Translations under genes and position numbers: made by a program | Notes under the pieces: generated by a model | Database searches by the model: none | What the model was told of the DNA's origin: nothing | The model's input: only the letters and a program-made list of their open reading frames with translations | Part shown: positions 27,410 to 36,708 of the stretch, piece after piece | How positions within the stretch are numbered: position 1 is the first letter of the stretch | Layout of the letters: every line of letters starts with the position of its first letter | Source of the DNA: Telluria aromaticivorans | Lineage (GTDB): Bacteria; Pseudomonadota; Gammaproteobacteria; Burkholderiales; Burkholderiaceae_D | Length of the DNA: 64,000 nucleotides | Direction: 5' to 3' | NCBI RefSeq assembly: GCF_013003915.1 | Contig: NZ_JABAIV010000004.1 | Coordinates: 372,001-436,000, forward strand

Positions 27410-27526
27410 ACAGTCCACTGGACTGTCTTGCCCTGCCCACGCGTTCGACGAGCCCTCGCGTTATCGCAAATGCTGAATGCTCGACGGCGCATCCGCTGGT
27501 TGAACGCGCGGGCGGCGAAGCCGCCC
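27410..27526. repeat. REP-like intergenic inverted repeats
   Basis: Two hairpins occupy the gap between the oxidoreductase and icmF: ACAGTCCA (27410-27417) pairs with TGGACTGT (27419-27426) around one base, and GGGCGGC (27510-27516) pairs with GCCGCCC (27520-27526) around GAA. The second is followed by ACCCTACG. The look is that of dispersed palindromic repeats of many proteobacteria, but no second copy is in this window, so repetitive status is an inference. Confidence 0.5.
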
Positions 27527-27554
27527 ACCCTACGAAAGTTAGACGTACCCGGCT

Positions 27555-27574
27555 TGACGTTAACGTTAACGTCA
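27555..27574. promoter_or_regulatory. 20-bp palindromic operator upstream of icmF
   Basis: TGACGTTAACGTTAACGTCA is a perfect 20-bp palindrome ending 50 bases before the icmF ATG, with the inner repeat ACGTTAACGT. Its form recalls the operators described for MerR-family LiuR-type regulators of branched-chain catabolism, but I cannot verify that match. No such regulator gene is in the window. Confidence 0.65.
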
Positions 27575-27624
27575 TATACCGTACCAAACTACCCCTGTCC
27601 TCCCAATACCAAGGACCACATCCA

Positions 27625-30600
27625 ATGAACGACATCACTTCCGCCGCCAAACTCGACCTGCCGGAGCAGCCGAAGCTGGCCAACAAGGTGCGCTTCGTCA
27701 CCGCCGCTTCGCTGTTCGATGGCCATGACGCCTCGATCAATATCATGCGCCGCATCCTGCAGTCGAACGGTGCCGAAGTGATTCACCTCGGCCACAACCG
27801 CTCGGTCGACGAAGTCGTCACCGCGGCGCTGAACGAAGACGTGCAAGGCATCGCCATCTCGAGCTACCAGGGTGGCCACGTCGAATACTTCAAGTACATG
27901 ATCGACCTGCTGCGCCAGCGCGGCGGCGCCCACATCAAGGTGTTCGGCGGCGGCGGCGGCGTGATCGTCGCGAGCGAGATCGAAGAACTGCACGCCTACG
28001 GAGTCACCCGCATCTTCAGCCCGGAAGACGGCCAGCGCATGGGCCTGGTGGGCATGATCCGCTCGATGCTGGAAACCTGCGACGTCGATTTGTCGTCGTA
28101 CGCGCCGACCAGCATCGATCTGCTCCGCGAAGGCGACATCGGCCAGCGTCACCGTCCGCTGGCCCAGTTGATCACCGCGCTGGAAAGCGACAAGGTCGAT
28201 CCTGAACTGCGCAAGCAGGTCATCGACACCGCCGAAACGCTCAAGGTGCCGACACTCGGCATCACCGGCACCGGCGGCGCGGGCAAATCTTCACTGACCG
28301 ATGAACTGATCCGCCGCATCCGCCTCGACCAGGGCGACCGACTGAACATCGCCGTCATCTCGATCGATCCGTCGCGCCGCAAGTCGGGTGGCGCTCTGCT
28401 GGGCGACCGGATTCGCATGAATGCGATCAACCCGTGGAACGGCCAGGCCCGCGTGTTCATGCGCTCGCTCGCCACGCGCGAAGCCGGCTCAGAAATCTCG
28501 CAGGCCCTGCCCGACGTGATCGCCGCCTGCAAGGTGGCGGGTTTTGATCTGGTGATCGTCGAGACCTCGGGCATCGGCCAGGGCGACGCCGCCATCGTCC
28601 CGCACGTCGACACCTCGATGTATGTGATGACGCCGGAATTCGGCGCGGCCTCGCAGCTGGAGAAAATCGACATGCTCGATTTTGCCGACTTCATCGCGAT
28701 TAACAAATTCGACCGCAAGGGCGCCCAGGATGCGCTGCGAGACGTCGCGAAGCAATACCAGCGCAACCGCGAACAGTGGAGCAAGAGCCCTGACGAGATG
28801 CCGGTCTACGGCACCCAGGCATCGCGCTTCAACGACGACGGCGTCACGGCGCTGTACCACGGCCTGCTGCCGAAGCTGGCGGAACTCGGCCTGCAGGTCG
28901 AGGTCAGCCGCCTTACCCCGCCAACGTCGAAGTACTCGAGCGGCAAGAACGTCATCGTGCCACCGGCACGCGCGCGCTACCTCGCCGAAATTGCCGACAC
29001 CGTGCGCGGCTACCACCGCAACGTGAAAAAGCAGGTCACGCTGGCGCGCGAGCGCCAGCAGCTGAGCGAGACCAAGCGCATGCTGGCGCTTGCCAGCCGT
29101 GAAGTGGTGCTGGACGACCTGATCACCGAGCGTGACAACGCCATGGAAGGCGGCGCGAAAAAACTGCTGGCCATGTGGCCCGACATGCAGGCCGCCTATG
29201 CCGGCGACGATTACGTGGTGAAAATCCGCGACAAGGAAATCCGCACCCGCCTGGTCTCGAAGACCCTGTCGGGCAACCCGATCCGCAAGGTGGCGCTGCC
29301 GCGCTTCGAAGACCACGGCGAAGTGCTGCGGTTCCTGATGCTGGAAAACGTACCGGGCTCCTTCCCGTACACGGCCGGCGTGTTCGCCTTCAAGCGCGAG
29401 GGCGAAGACCCGACCCGCATGTTCGCGGGCGAAGGCGATGCCTTCCGCACCAACCGCCGCTTCAAGCTGGTCTCGACTGGTATGGACGCCAAGCGCCTGT
29501 CGACCGCCTTCGACTCCGTCACCCTTTACGGCGCTGACCCGGCGATCCGTCCCGACATCTACGGCAAGGTCGGCAACTCGGGCGTGTCGATCGCGACCCT
29601 GGACGACATGAAGGTGCTGTACGACGGCTTCGACCTGTGCAGCCCGTCGACCTCGGTGTCGATGACGATCAACGGCCCGGCGCCGACGATCCTGGCGATG
29701 TTCATGAACACCGCCATCGACCAGCAGATCGACAAGTTCGTGGCGGACAACGGCCGCCAGCCGACCGACGACGAAGCCCAGAAGATCAAGGACTGGGTCT
29801 TGATGAACGTGCGCGGCACCGTGCAGGCCGACATCCTGAAGGAAGACCAGGGCCAGAACACCTGCATCTTCTCGACCGAGTTCTCGCTGAAGGTCATGGG
29901 CGACATCCAGGAATACTTCGTGCACCACCAGGTACGCAACTTCTACTCGGTGTCGATCTCGGGCTACCACATCGCCGAAGCCGGTGCGAACCCGATCTCG
30001 CAGCTCGCCTTTACGCTGTCGAACGGCTTCACCTTCGTGGAAGCCTACCTGGCGCGCGGCATGCACATCGACGATTTCGCACCGAACCTGTCGTTCTTCT
30101 TCTCGAACGGCATGGACCCGGAATACACGGTGCTGGGCCGCGTGGCACGCCGTATCTGGGCCGTGGCGATGCGCGACAAGTACGGCGCCAACGAGCGTTC
30201 GCAGAAGCTCAAGTACCACATCCAGACCTCGGGCCGCTCGCTGCACGCGCAGGAAATCGACTTCAACGACATCCGCACCACGCTGCAGGCGCTGATCGCG
30301 ATCTACGACAACTGCAATTCGCTCCATACCAACGCCTATGACGAAGCGATCACCACGCCGACCGACGAATCCGTCCGCCGTGCCTTGGCCATCCAGCTGA
30401 TCATCAACCGCGAATGGGGCCTGGCCAAGAACGAGAACCCGAACCAGGGTTCGTTCATCATGGACGAGCTGACCGACCTGGTCGAAGAACAGGTGATGCA
30501 GGAGTTCGAGCGCATCGCCGAGCGCGGCGGCGTGCTGGGTGCGATGGAAACCGGCTACCAGCGCGGCAAGATCCAGGAAGAGTCGATGTTGTACGAGCAC

Positions 30601-30912
30601 CAGAAGCACGACGGCACCCTGCCGATCATCGGTGTGAACACCTTCCGCAACCCGAACAGCACCGGCGCCCCTGCCATCATCGAGCTGGCACGCTCGACCG
30701 ACGACGAAAAGCAGTCGCAGCTGACCCGCCTGGACGAGTTCCACAGCCGCAACGCCGGCGCGGCACCAGCGGCCCTGGCGGCGCTGCAGCAGGCTGCGAT
30801 CGACAACGAGAACGTGTTCGCCAGGTTGATGGATGCGGTGCGCGTCTGCTCGCTGGGCCAGATCACGACCGCGCTGTTCGAGGTGGGTGGGCAGTACCGC
30901 CGCAATATGTAA
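27625..30912 (+). CDS. icmF: Fused isobutyryl-CoA mutase IcmF
   Basis: A 1095-residue adenosylcobalamin enzyme of the expected IcmF length that interconverts isobutyryl-CoA and butyryl-CoA, and in some relatives isovaleryl/pivalyl-CoA. Domain order: B12-binding domain (DGHDAS with the lower-ligand His34; [14 protein letters not shown]), a MeaB-type G-protein chaperone (P-loop GTGGAGKS at 215-222; later NKFDRKG), linker, then the mutase barrel ([19 protein letters not shown], the IcmF form rather than the methylmalonyl-CoA mutase form). The fused chaperone loads and repairs cofactor. It lies downstream of a palindromic operator and may work with the oxidoreductase upstream. Confidence 0.95.
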   Translation: MNDITSAAKLDLPEQPKLANKVRFVTAASLFDGHDASINIMRRILQSNGAEVIHLGHNRSVDEVVTAALNEDVQGIAISSYQGGHVEYFKYMIDLLRQRGGAHIKVFGGGGGVIVASEIEELHAYGVTRIFSPEDGQRMGLVGMIRSMLETCDVDLSSYAPTSIDLLREGDIGQRHRPLAQLITALESDKVDPELRKQVIDTAETLKVPTLGITGTGGAGKSSLTDELIRRIRLDQGDRLNIAVISIDPSRRKSGGALLGDRIRMNAINPWNGQARVFMRSLATREAGSEISQALPDVIAACKVAGFDLVIVETSGIGQGDAAIVPHVDTSMYVMTPEFGAASQLEKIDMLDFADFIAINKFDRKGAQDALRDVAKQYQRNREQWSKSPDEMPVYGTQASRFNDDGVTALYHGLLPKLAELGLQVEVSRLTPPTSKYSSGKNVIVPPARARYLAEIADTVRGYHRNVKKQVTLARERQQLSETKRMLALASREVVLDDLITERDNAMEGGAKKLLAMWPDMQAAYAGDDYVVKIRDKEIRTRLVSKTLSGNPIRKVALPRFEDHGEVLRFLMLENVPGSFPYTAGVFAFKREGEDPTRMFAGEGDAFRTNRRFKLVSTGMDAKRLSTAFDSVTLYGADPAIRPDIYGKVGNSGVSIATLDDMKVLYDGFDLCSPSTSVSMTINGPAPTILAMFMNTAIDQQIDKFVADNGRQPTDDEAQKIKDWVLMNVRGTVQADILKEDQGQNTCIFSTEFSLKVMGDIQEYFVHHQVRNFYSVSISGYHIAEAGANPISQLAFTLSNGFTFVEAYLARGMHIDDFAPNLSFFFSNGMDPEYTVLGRVARRIWAVAMRDKYGANERSQKLKYHIQTSGRSLHAQEIDFNDIRTTLQALIAIYDNCNSLHTNAYDEAITTPTDESVRRALAIQLIINREWGLAKNENPNQGSFIMDELTDLVEEQVMQEFERIAERGGVLGAMETGYQRGKIQEESMLYEHQKHDGTLPIIGVNTFRNPNSTGAPAIIELARSTDDEKQSQLTRLDEFHSRNAGAAPAALAALQQAAIDNENVFARLMDAVRVCSLGQITTALFEVGGQYRRNM

Positions 30913-30919
30913 GCCTTTC

Positions 30920-30942
30920 GCCGTCCGGGTTCCCCGGGCGGC
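30920..30942. terminator. Hairpin between convergent icmF and BNR genes
   Basis: GCCGTCCGGG (30920-30929) pairs with CCCGGGCGGC (30933-30942) around a three-base loop, with one G-U. There is no T-run, so it is a weak or Rho-assisted terminator at best. It lies between the icmF stop and the end of the convergent BNR gene. Confidence 0.5.
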
Positions 30943-30956
30943 GCCGGTGACCCTCG

Positions 30957-32045
30957 CTAGCCGAAGGTCACCGCATACACCGGCGGCAGCGAAGTAGACA
31001 AAGTCTGCCAGCTGTCGCCGCCGTTCTCCGAAATCCATACCCCGCCCGTCGTCGACCCCATCAACAGGGTATGGCCGTCGTCGCTCACCGCCAGGCCGTG
31101 GCGGTAGACCAGGTCGTAGCAGTGCTCCTGCGGCAGACCCTTGCTCAACACCTCGAAGCTCTTGCCGCCATCCTGGGTGCGCAGCACGGCCAGCGCGGCG
31201 CCGACCGGGATGCGGCGCTGGTCGGCTTCCGCCGGCACGAACCAGGCCGTGCCTCCCTTCGTCGGGTGCGCCGCCACGGCGAAGCCGAAATGCGACAGCG
31301 GCACACCGGTGATTTGCTGCCAGCGCCGGCCGCCGTCGGTCGAGCGCCACATGCCGTTGTGGTGCTGGCACCAGAGCACGTCCGGATGGCCTGCGCAGCG
31401 CACGATCCGGTGCGGGTCCTGCACTTCCTCGTTCTCGTTCATCTCGGGCGGCATGTAGTCGGCGCGCATGCCGGTTGCGCTGAGGGCCCAGCTGTCGCCG
31501 CCATCTTCACTGCGCCAGGCGCCGCCGCAAGACACGCCGACCAGCAGTTGGCGGCCATCGCGTGGGTCGACGCAGATGCTGTGGATGCCCGGCACGTCGT
31601 AGCCGCCGCCGAACCAGTTGGCACGCTCCGGCACGTCCCATAGCGAGCGCACCAGCTGCCAGGAATCGCCATGGTCGCGCGAGACGAACAGGCCACCCGG
31701 CAGCGTGCCCGCCCACAGCAGGCCGGGCTGCCCGGGCAGGCCCGCTTCCAGGCTCCAGACCAGGCGGTTGTTCCACTCGACCTTGTCTTCGCTACCCTCC
31801 GGTTTGGGGGGATACGCGGGCGCCGGCAATTCGGTCCAGGTCTCGACGCCGGCATGGCGGCGGTGCAGCTTGACGCCGAAATGACCCAGGTTCAGCGCCG
31901 CGTACAGGGCGCCGTCGCGCCGGTCCGCCAGCGTCATCGACACCGGCTCGCCCAGGAAATGGACCGGGCCGAATTCCCAGCGGCCGCTCTCCTTGCTTAG
32001 TTCGAACAGGCCCTTGCGGGTCGACAGGTAGGCACGCTGGCTCAT
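30957..32045 (-). CDS. BNR/Asp-box beta-propeller protein (sialidase-like fold)
   Basis: A 362-residue protein with repeated Asp-box motifs: SRDHGDSWQ, SEDGGDSWA, STDGGRRWQ, TQDGGKSFE and SENGGDSWQ. These mark a sialidase/Vps10-type beta-propeller. No signal peptide is seen, so it is probably cytoplasmic. The sialidase catalytic Arg triad could not be assigned, so enzyme activity is not claimed. It starts four bases after the stop of the MoaD/ThiS-like gene, an intimate pairing that suggests a joint function. Confidence 0.85.
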   Translation of the reverse strand: MSQRAYLSTRKGLFELSKESGRWEFGPVHFLGEPVSMTLADRRDGALYAALNLGHFGVKLHRRHAGVETWTELPAPAYPPKPEGSEDKVEWNNRLVWSLEAGLPGQPGLLWAGTLPGGLFVSRDHGDSWQLVRSLWDVPERANWFGGGYDVPGIHSICVDPRDGRQLLVGVSCGGAWRSEDGGDSWALSATGMRADYMPPEMNENEEVQDPHRIVRCAGHPDVLWCQHHNGMWRSTDGGRRWQQITGVPLSHFGFAVAAHPTKGGTAWFVPAEADQRRIPVGAALAVLRTQDGGKSFEVLSKGLPQEHCYDLVYRHGLAVSDDGHTLLMGSTTGGVWISENGGDSWQTLSTSLPPVYAVTFG

Positions 32046-32049
32046 GGGT

Positions 32050-32319
32050 TCAACCTCCGGAAAGGGCCTGCAGCACGTACACCTGGCTGCCGGGGAGAAG
32101 CGGGTCGTCCAGGCGCTGCGTGTCGCGGCAGCGCCGGCCGTCGATAAAGATCGTTACGTTGGCGCGCAAGGCGCCCTGGTCGTCGAGGATATAGCCGCGC
32201 AAGCGCGGATTGACCGCAAAGGCTGCGTCGAGCCCGGCGCGCAGGCTTGACGCGTCGGTTTCGACCTGCGGCACGCTCGTGAACCGTGCCAGTTGCTGCG
32301 TAAAGAATAACTGCGCCAT
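32050..32319 (-). CDS. MoaD/ThiS-like sulfur-carrier or ubiquitin-like protein
   Basis: An 89-residue beta-grasp protein ending in Gly-Gly (VLQALSGG), the C-terminal feature of MoaD, ThiS and ubiquitin-like modifiers that are adenylated by E1-like enzymes. The ATG at 32319 has GGAGGAG about five bases upstream, which fixes the start. No moaE or thi genes are beside it; its partner gene is the BNR propeller four bases downstream. A ThiF/E1-like gene lies about 6 kb away (37560-38384), but a link between them is only an inference. Confidence 0.83.
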   Translation of the reverse strand: MAQLFFTQQLARFTSVPQVETDASSLRAGLDAAFAVNPRLRGYILDDQGALRANVTIFIDGRRCRDTQRLDDPLLPGSQVYVLQALSGG

Positions 32320-32440
32320 GGGTCTCCTCCAGACCGCCAGATTGTATGCGCACCGGACGTGCGCGGCTACTGTCCAATCCGGTCGCCTCGGCGGACGGTA
32401 CTGGCCTAGAATGAACGTCACTTGTCCAGCGGAGTTCACC

Positions 32441-32743
32441 ATGCCGATCCAGCCCGAGCAGCTAGCCGCCCTGATGCACGAGGTCGAACAGGAAGACCCG
32501 ATCGATTTCGCCGACCTGCCCTTCTCTGAAGATGAATTGCGCTCGCTGGTCGCTACCCACCTGTGCGAAATGGCGGCCGCGATGGAGAATTTCAGCACCG
32601 AAGACCGCCTGATGACCCTGCTCGCGGTATCGGCCAAGCTGGTGCTGGAGAACCTCGTGCTGCATGTCCAGCTGCTGCGCCGCCATGGCCTGCCAGTTGG
32701 CAACGACGTTGAAGCACTGCTTGGCCGCCTGCGCAAATCCTGA
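32441..32743 (+). CDS. Hypothetical 100-residue acidic protein
   Basis: A short, largely helical, acidic protein (MPIQPEQLAALMHEVEQEDP; LMTLLAVSAKLVLENLVLHVQLL). No signal peptide, membrane segment or known motif is evident. GGAG six bases upstream supports the ATG at 32441 over an upstream ATG at 32411. It is divergent from the MoaD-like gene, from which it is separated by about 120 bases. Function unknown. Confidence 0.7.
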   Translation: MPIQPEQLAALMHEVEQEDPIDFADLPFSEDELRSLVATHLCEMAAAMENFSTEDRLMTLLAVSAKLVLENLVLHVQLLRRHGLPVGNDVEALLGRLRKS

Positions 32744-32969
32744 ATCCTCCTGGGTAGGCTGCATCGGTATCGAACTTCCGCTATCTTTCCATAAATCAAC
32801 ACTTATCTCAGCCGAATCGCGCATGATAGCAACAGCGAAAGGCTAATTATGACCACCGTTGGCCTGTGGACGTTTCAGGAGTATTCCTTAGGGTATTATT
32901 AACACTCGGGAAACTTCGCTTGCCACCCATGAACGATTTGTGCAAGCACCTTTATCACAGGGAAAGACA

Positions 32970-35750
32970 ATGCCGGGTAATCTCACCAAAAAACAATTTG
33001 CCGTTGCCGTAGTCTCCGGCGCTATCCTGCTCAGCGCTGGCATGACGGGCTGCGACCGTACGCGGCCAGCCGAAGAGCTGCTGACGGAAGCCAAAGAATA
33101 CGAACAGAAGGGTGACCGCAAGGCCGCGCTTATCCAGCTCAAGAATGCAGTGGCGCAAAATCCAGAAAACGCCGAGGCGCGCTTGCGCCTGGGCACGCTG
33201 CACCTCACGCTGGGCGACGCGCCATCGGCTGAAAAAGAGCTGCGCAAGGCGGGCAGTCTGGGCGTCGCCGACGATAAGATTCTCCCAATGCTGGCCCAGA
33301 CGCTGCTGATGCAGGGCAAATTTCAACCCCTGCTCGATGAAATCAGCGAAGACAAGGCCAAGGCTTCGGCGCTGCTGCTGGCGCGCCGCGGCGACGCTTT
33401 TCTTGGACTGGATGACGCAAGCAAGTCGCGTAGCGCCTATGAAGCTGCGCTGGCGCTCAATCCGAACCTGGGCGACGCCCTGAGCGGCATGGCGCGCCAC
33501 GCTGCGATCGGGAACGACCTGGCCACCGCAGAACGTTTCGCCGACGAAGCCATCACCCGCGACCCGAAGAATGCAGAGAGTTGGATGCTCAAGGGCAGCC
33601 TGCTGCGCACCCAGGGCAAAGGCAAGGAAGCGCTGGCCGCCTACGACAAGGCGCTGGCGATCGAACCGGCCCACCGCAGCGCGCACATCGAAAAAGCCTA
33701 TATCCACATCGGCAGCAAGGACCTGGTCGCCGCCAAGGCCGACATCGAGGCGGCGCGCAAGTACAGCCCCGGAAACTTGAACGTCACCTATGTCCAGGCT
33801 TTGCTGGACTTCACTGCCGGGAAGCATTCCGAAGCGCGCGAATCCCTGCAAAAGGTCCTGAAAGTCGCACCTGACCACATGCCGAGTGTCCTGCTGGCCG
33901 GAGCGGTCGAGCTCAACCTTGACGGCACAAAACAGGCCGAACAGCACCTGCGCCGCTACCTGGATGCGAACCCGTCCAACGTCTATGCCCGCAAGCTGCT
34001 AGCCCAGGCATTGCTCAAGCAAGGCCAACCGGCCGAAGCGACCAAGGTGCTGTCGCCGGCACTGAAGGACGGCGGCAAGGACCCGCAGCTTCTGGCGCTG
34101 ACCGGCCAGTCCTATTTACAGACCCGCGATTTTGCCAAGGCATCGGTCTATTTCGGGCAGGCCAGCGCGCTGGCGCCGGAAGCGGCCAGCATCCGTACCT
34201 CGCTCGGCATGTCGAAAATGGGCGAAGGCGACCTGAATGAGGCAGTTGACGAACTCAAGCGCGCTACCACCCTGGCGCCGAAATCGTTGGAAGCCGGCTT
34301 TGCGCTGGTGCAGGCCGAAGTTGGCCGCGGCCAGCTCGACAAGGCCTTGCTTGCCGTACAGGCGCTCGAGAAAGAGCAGCCGGGCAGCGCTGCGGTCCAT
34401 GCCGTCAAGGGCGATGTCTATCTGCGCCAGGGCGACCGCAAGAATGCCCGCGCCAGCCTGGAAAAGGCGCTGACGCTGGAGCCAGGTTTCTTCCCGGCGG
34501 CATCGGCCCTGGCCAAGCTGGACCTGGCCGACAAGAACGTCGCCGGCGCCAAGCAGCGGTTTAACACCCTGCTGGCCAAGGACAAGAACAATGTCGATGC
34601 GATGAATGCGCTGGCCAGCATCGAGATGATGCAGGGCCGTCCGGCCGAGGCGACCGCCTGGCTCGAGAAGGCGCAAGCCGCGCAGCCGCAAGCTGTACCT
34701 CCGGCCCTGAACCTGGCCGCGCACTACCTGCGCCAAAAGCAGGCGGACAAGGCACAGGCGCTGCTACGCAAGACCCTAGTGGCAAACCCTTCATCGCCTG
34801 ACGTGCTGGACCTGATGGGCCAGGCCCAGATTGTTGCCAAGGACCATGCCGGCGCGCTCGAGTCGTATAGCAAGCTGGCGGCCGCCTTGCCGAAATCGGC
34901 CCAAGCCCAGGTACGCCTTGCAGCCGTGCACATCCTGATGAAAAACGATACAGCGGCCGCGGAGGACCTGAAGCGTGCGCTGGCGATCGATCCCGCCTTC
35001 CTGCCCGCGCGCATGGGCCAGATCGACCTGGCCTCCCGGAGCGGCAAACACGACGAGGCGCTGGCGATTGCACGCCAAATGCAGGCGGACGACCCGAAAA
35101 AGGTCAACGGTCTGCTCGTTGAAAGCGACCTGTTGCTGGCCCAGAAGAAAGTTGCGCCGGCACTGACAGCGTTGGAAAAAGCGTTTGCGATATCGAATTC
35201 GGCTCAGGTACTGGCCAAGCTTTCCGAGGTGCTGGCACTGAACGGCAAGGCTGCCGAGGCGGAAGCGCGCCTGGCGAAATATCATGCGGCCCATCCGGGC
35301 AATGACCTGATCGCTATGCTCGTGGCCGACAAGCACCTGGCGAAGCGCGAGTTCAAGCCGGCCATCGCAGCCCTGCAAGCGGCCTTGAAGACCAATCCGT
35401 CGAATCCAACCGCACTGAATAACCTGGCCTGGGCTTACCAACAAGAAGCCGATGCGCGCGCCCTCCCGACTGCCGAGCAGGCATATAAGCTGAATGCGCA
35501 AAACCCGGCGGTCATGGACACGCTCGGCTGGATCCTGGTGCAAAAAGGCGAAACCGCGCGCGGCGTCGACCTGCTGCGCAAGGCCGTGGCCGCTGCCCCC
35601 AAGGCGCCGGAAATCCGCTATCACCTGGCTGCCGGGCTCGCCAAATCCGGCGACAAGGCCGGCGCCCGCAAGGAAGTAGAGCAGTCCCTGGCCGGTGGCC
35701 AGTCTTTCGCCGCCATGGATGAGGCCAAGGCCCTGCTGCGCCAGCTGTAA
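32970..35750 (+). CDS. prsT: PEP-CTERM system TPR-repeat lipoprotein PrsT
   Basis: A 926-residue protein resembling PrsT (TIGR02917). The N-terminus is a lipoprotein signal with MTGC at residues 25-28, followed by some twenty tetratricopeptide repeats across the whole length (for example NAVAQNPENAEARLRLGTLH, and PTALNNLAWAYQQEADAR near the end). It probably sits at the envelope and scaffolds the exosortase/exopolysaccharide machinery; its exact role is unknown. PrsT is usually encoded with the PrsK/PrsR two-component pair, which is absent here. The ATG at 32970 follows GGGAAAG. Confidence 0.92.
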   Translation: MPGNLTKKQFAVAVVSGAILLSAGMTGCDRTRPAEELLTEAKEYEQKGDRKAALIQLKNAVAQNPENAEARLRLGTLHLTLGDAPSAEKELRKAGSLGVADDKILPMLAQTLLMQGKFQPLLDEISEDKAKASALLLARRGDAFLGLDDASKSRSAYEAALALNPNLGDALSGMARHAAIGNDLATAERFADEAITRDPKNAESWMLKGSLLRTQGKGKEALAAYDKALAIEPAHRSAHIEKAYIHIGSKDLVAAKADIEAARKYSPGNLNVTYVQALLDFTAGKHSEARESLQKVLKVAPDHMPSVLLAGAVELNLDGTKQAEQHLRRYLDANPSNVYARKLLAQALLKQGQPAEATKVLSPALKDGGKDPQLLALTGQSYLQTRDFAKASVYFGQASALAPEAASIRTSLGMSKMGEGDLNEAVDELKRATTLAPKSLEAGFALVQAEVGRGQLDKALLAVQALEKEQPGSAAVHAVKGDVYLRQGDRKNARASLEKALTLEPGFFPAASALAKLDLADKNVAGAKQRFNTLLAKDKNNVDAMNALASIEMMQGRPAEATAWLEKAQAAQPQAVPPALNLAAHYLRQKQADKAQALLRKTLVANPSSPDVLDLMGQAQIVAKDHAGALESYSKLAAALPKSAQAQVRLAAVHILMKNDTAAAEDLKRALAIDPAFLPARMGQIDLASRSGKHDEALAIARQMQADDPKKVNGLLVESDLLLAQKKVAPALTALEKAFAISNSAQVLAKLSEVLALNGKAAEAEARLAKYHAAHPGNDLIAMLVADKHLAKREFKPAIAALQAALKTNPSNPTALNNLAWAYQQEADARALPTAEQAYKLNAQNPAVMDTLGWILVQKGETARGVDLLRKAVAAAPKAPEIRYHLAAGLAKSGDKAGARKEVEQSLAGGQSFAAMDEAKALLRQL

Positions 35751-35756
35751 AACCGC

Positions 35757-35778
35757 GGGCGGCCGCCTGCGGCCGCCC
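35757..35778. other. Hairpin downstream of prsT
   Basis: GGGCGGCCGC (35757-35766) and GCGGCCGCCC (35769-35778) form a perfect 10-bp inverted repeat separated by two bases, seven bases after the prsT stop. No T-run follows, so partial termination or mRNA stabilisation before the acyltransferase genes is more likely than full termination. Confidence 0.55.
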
Positions 35779-35811
35779 ATTGATCCTTAGCAGCTCCACG
35801 GCGCTTTGACA

Positions 35812-36681
35812 ATGACCTCCATCACACAAAAGCAAGAATGCGAACGTGCACCGACGGGTTTCCTGTCCCGGCTGGCTGAGCGTCTGAACGGCAAACGCGA
35901 CATTTTGATCCCCTACTTCAACTTCCGAAGAGTATTGAAGGGGAACATGGAATCATATGTCTTAAAGGAAATCTTCAAGCTGCGCTACGAAGTCTATTGC
36001 CTTGAACGGAATTATCTCGAGGCAAGTGACTGCCAGGAAGAGATGGAAATCGACGAGTACGACGACTGTTCGATCCATTTCGCCGCTTACACGCTCGACA
36101 ACAATATCATCGGCACGGTGCGCCTGGTGCAGCCCCACCCTGGTCAGGAATATCCCTTCGAATCGCACTGCGTGCCGTTCCCGGACTTTGTCGCTCCGGC
36201 GCGCGAATCAGTGGCCGAGGTCTCGCGCCTGGTCGTGAGGAAGACCCACCGCCGCCGCCGCGGCGATTCGATGGAAGGGATTTCGCAGGACTTCGTTGAA
36301 AAGGGGAGCGCCAGGAGTATCCAGCCCGGCTCAAGCGTGCGGCGCGACAAGCGCAGCAATAGTCCGCTATTATTATTGGGCATGTACCGAGAGATGTACC
36401 GCTATAGCCGCCAGAACGGGATCCGATACTGGTACGCGGCTATGGAAAGGTCACTGGCGCGCTCGCTGGGAAAGATGGGATTCAAGTTCGTGCCGATTGG
36501 GCCCCAGGTCGATTATTACGGGCCGGTCACCCCCCATATGGCGGACCTGGATGAACTGATCGAGCGTTTAAAACGAGAAAACAAGTTCCTGGCTGCATGG
36601 TTCAACGACGAACCGATCCCCTTCTGGATCATGGTGAAAACCATGGCCGGAAATTTCGTGGGAGGCTTCAGGAAAAAATAA
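35812..36681 (+). CDS. PEP-CTERM/exosortase system-associated acyltransferase, copy 1
   Basis: A 289-residue GNAT-fold protein resembling TIGR03694, a family related to LuxI-type autoinducer and N-acyl amino acid synthases. Conserved features are LRYEVYCLERNYL near residues 55-65, DEYDDCSIHFAAY, GTVRLVQP, and EVSRLVVRKTHRRRRGDS. It probably transfers an acyl chain from acyl-ACP or CoA to an amino compound in the cytoplasm; the product is unknown. The ATG at 35812 lacks a good ribosome-binding site. A paralogue follows after 27 bases. Confidence 0.88.
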   Translation: MTSITQKQECERAPTGFLSRLAERLNGKRDILIPYFNFRRVLKGNMESYVLKEIFKLRYEVYCLERNYLEASDCQEEMEIDEYDDCSIHFAAYTLDNNIIGTVRLVQPHPGQEYPFESHCVPFPDFVAPARESVAEVSRLVVRKTHRRRRGDSMEGISQDFVEKGSARSIQPGSSVRRDKRSNSPLLLLGMYREMYRYSRQNGIRYWYAAMERSLARSLGKMGFKFVPIGPQVDYYGPVTPHMADLDELIERLKRENKFLAAWFNDEPIPFWIMVKTMAGNFVGGFRKK

Positions 36682-36708
36682 CTAGGGTCCAGAACTGGAC
36701 AAGCATAG

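Noticed and set aside
28489..31371. Minus-strand frame of about 960 codons opposite icmF
   Set aside because: Antisense artefact of GC-rich codons; icmF on the plus strand has all expected motifs.
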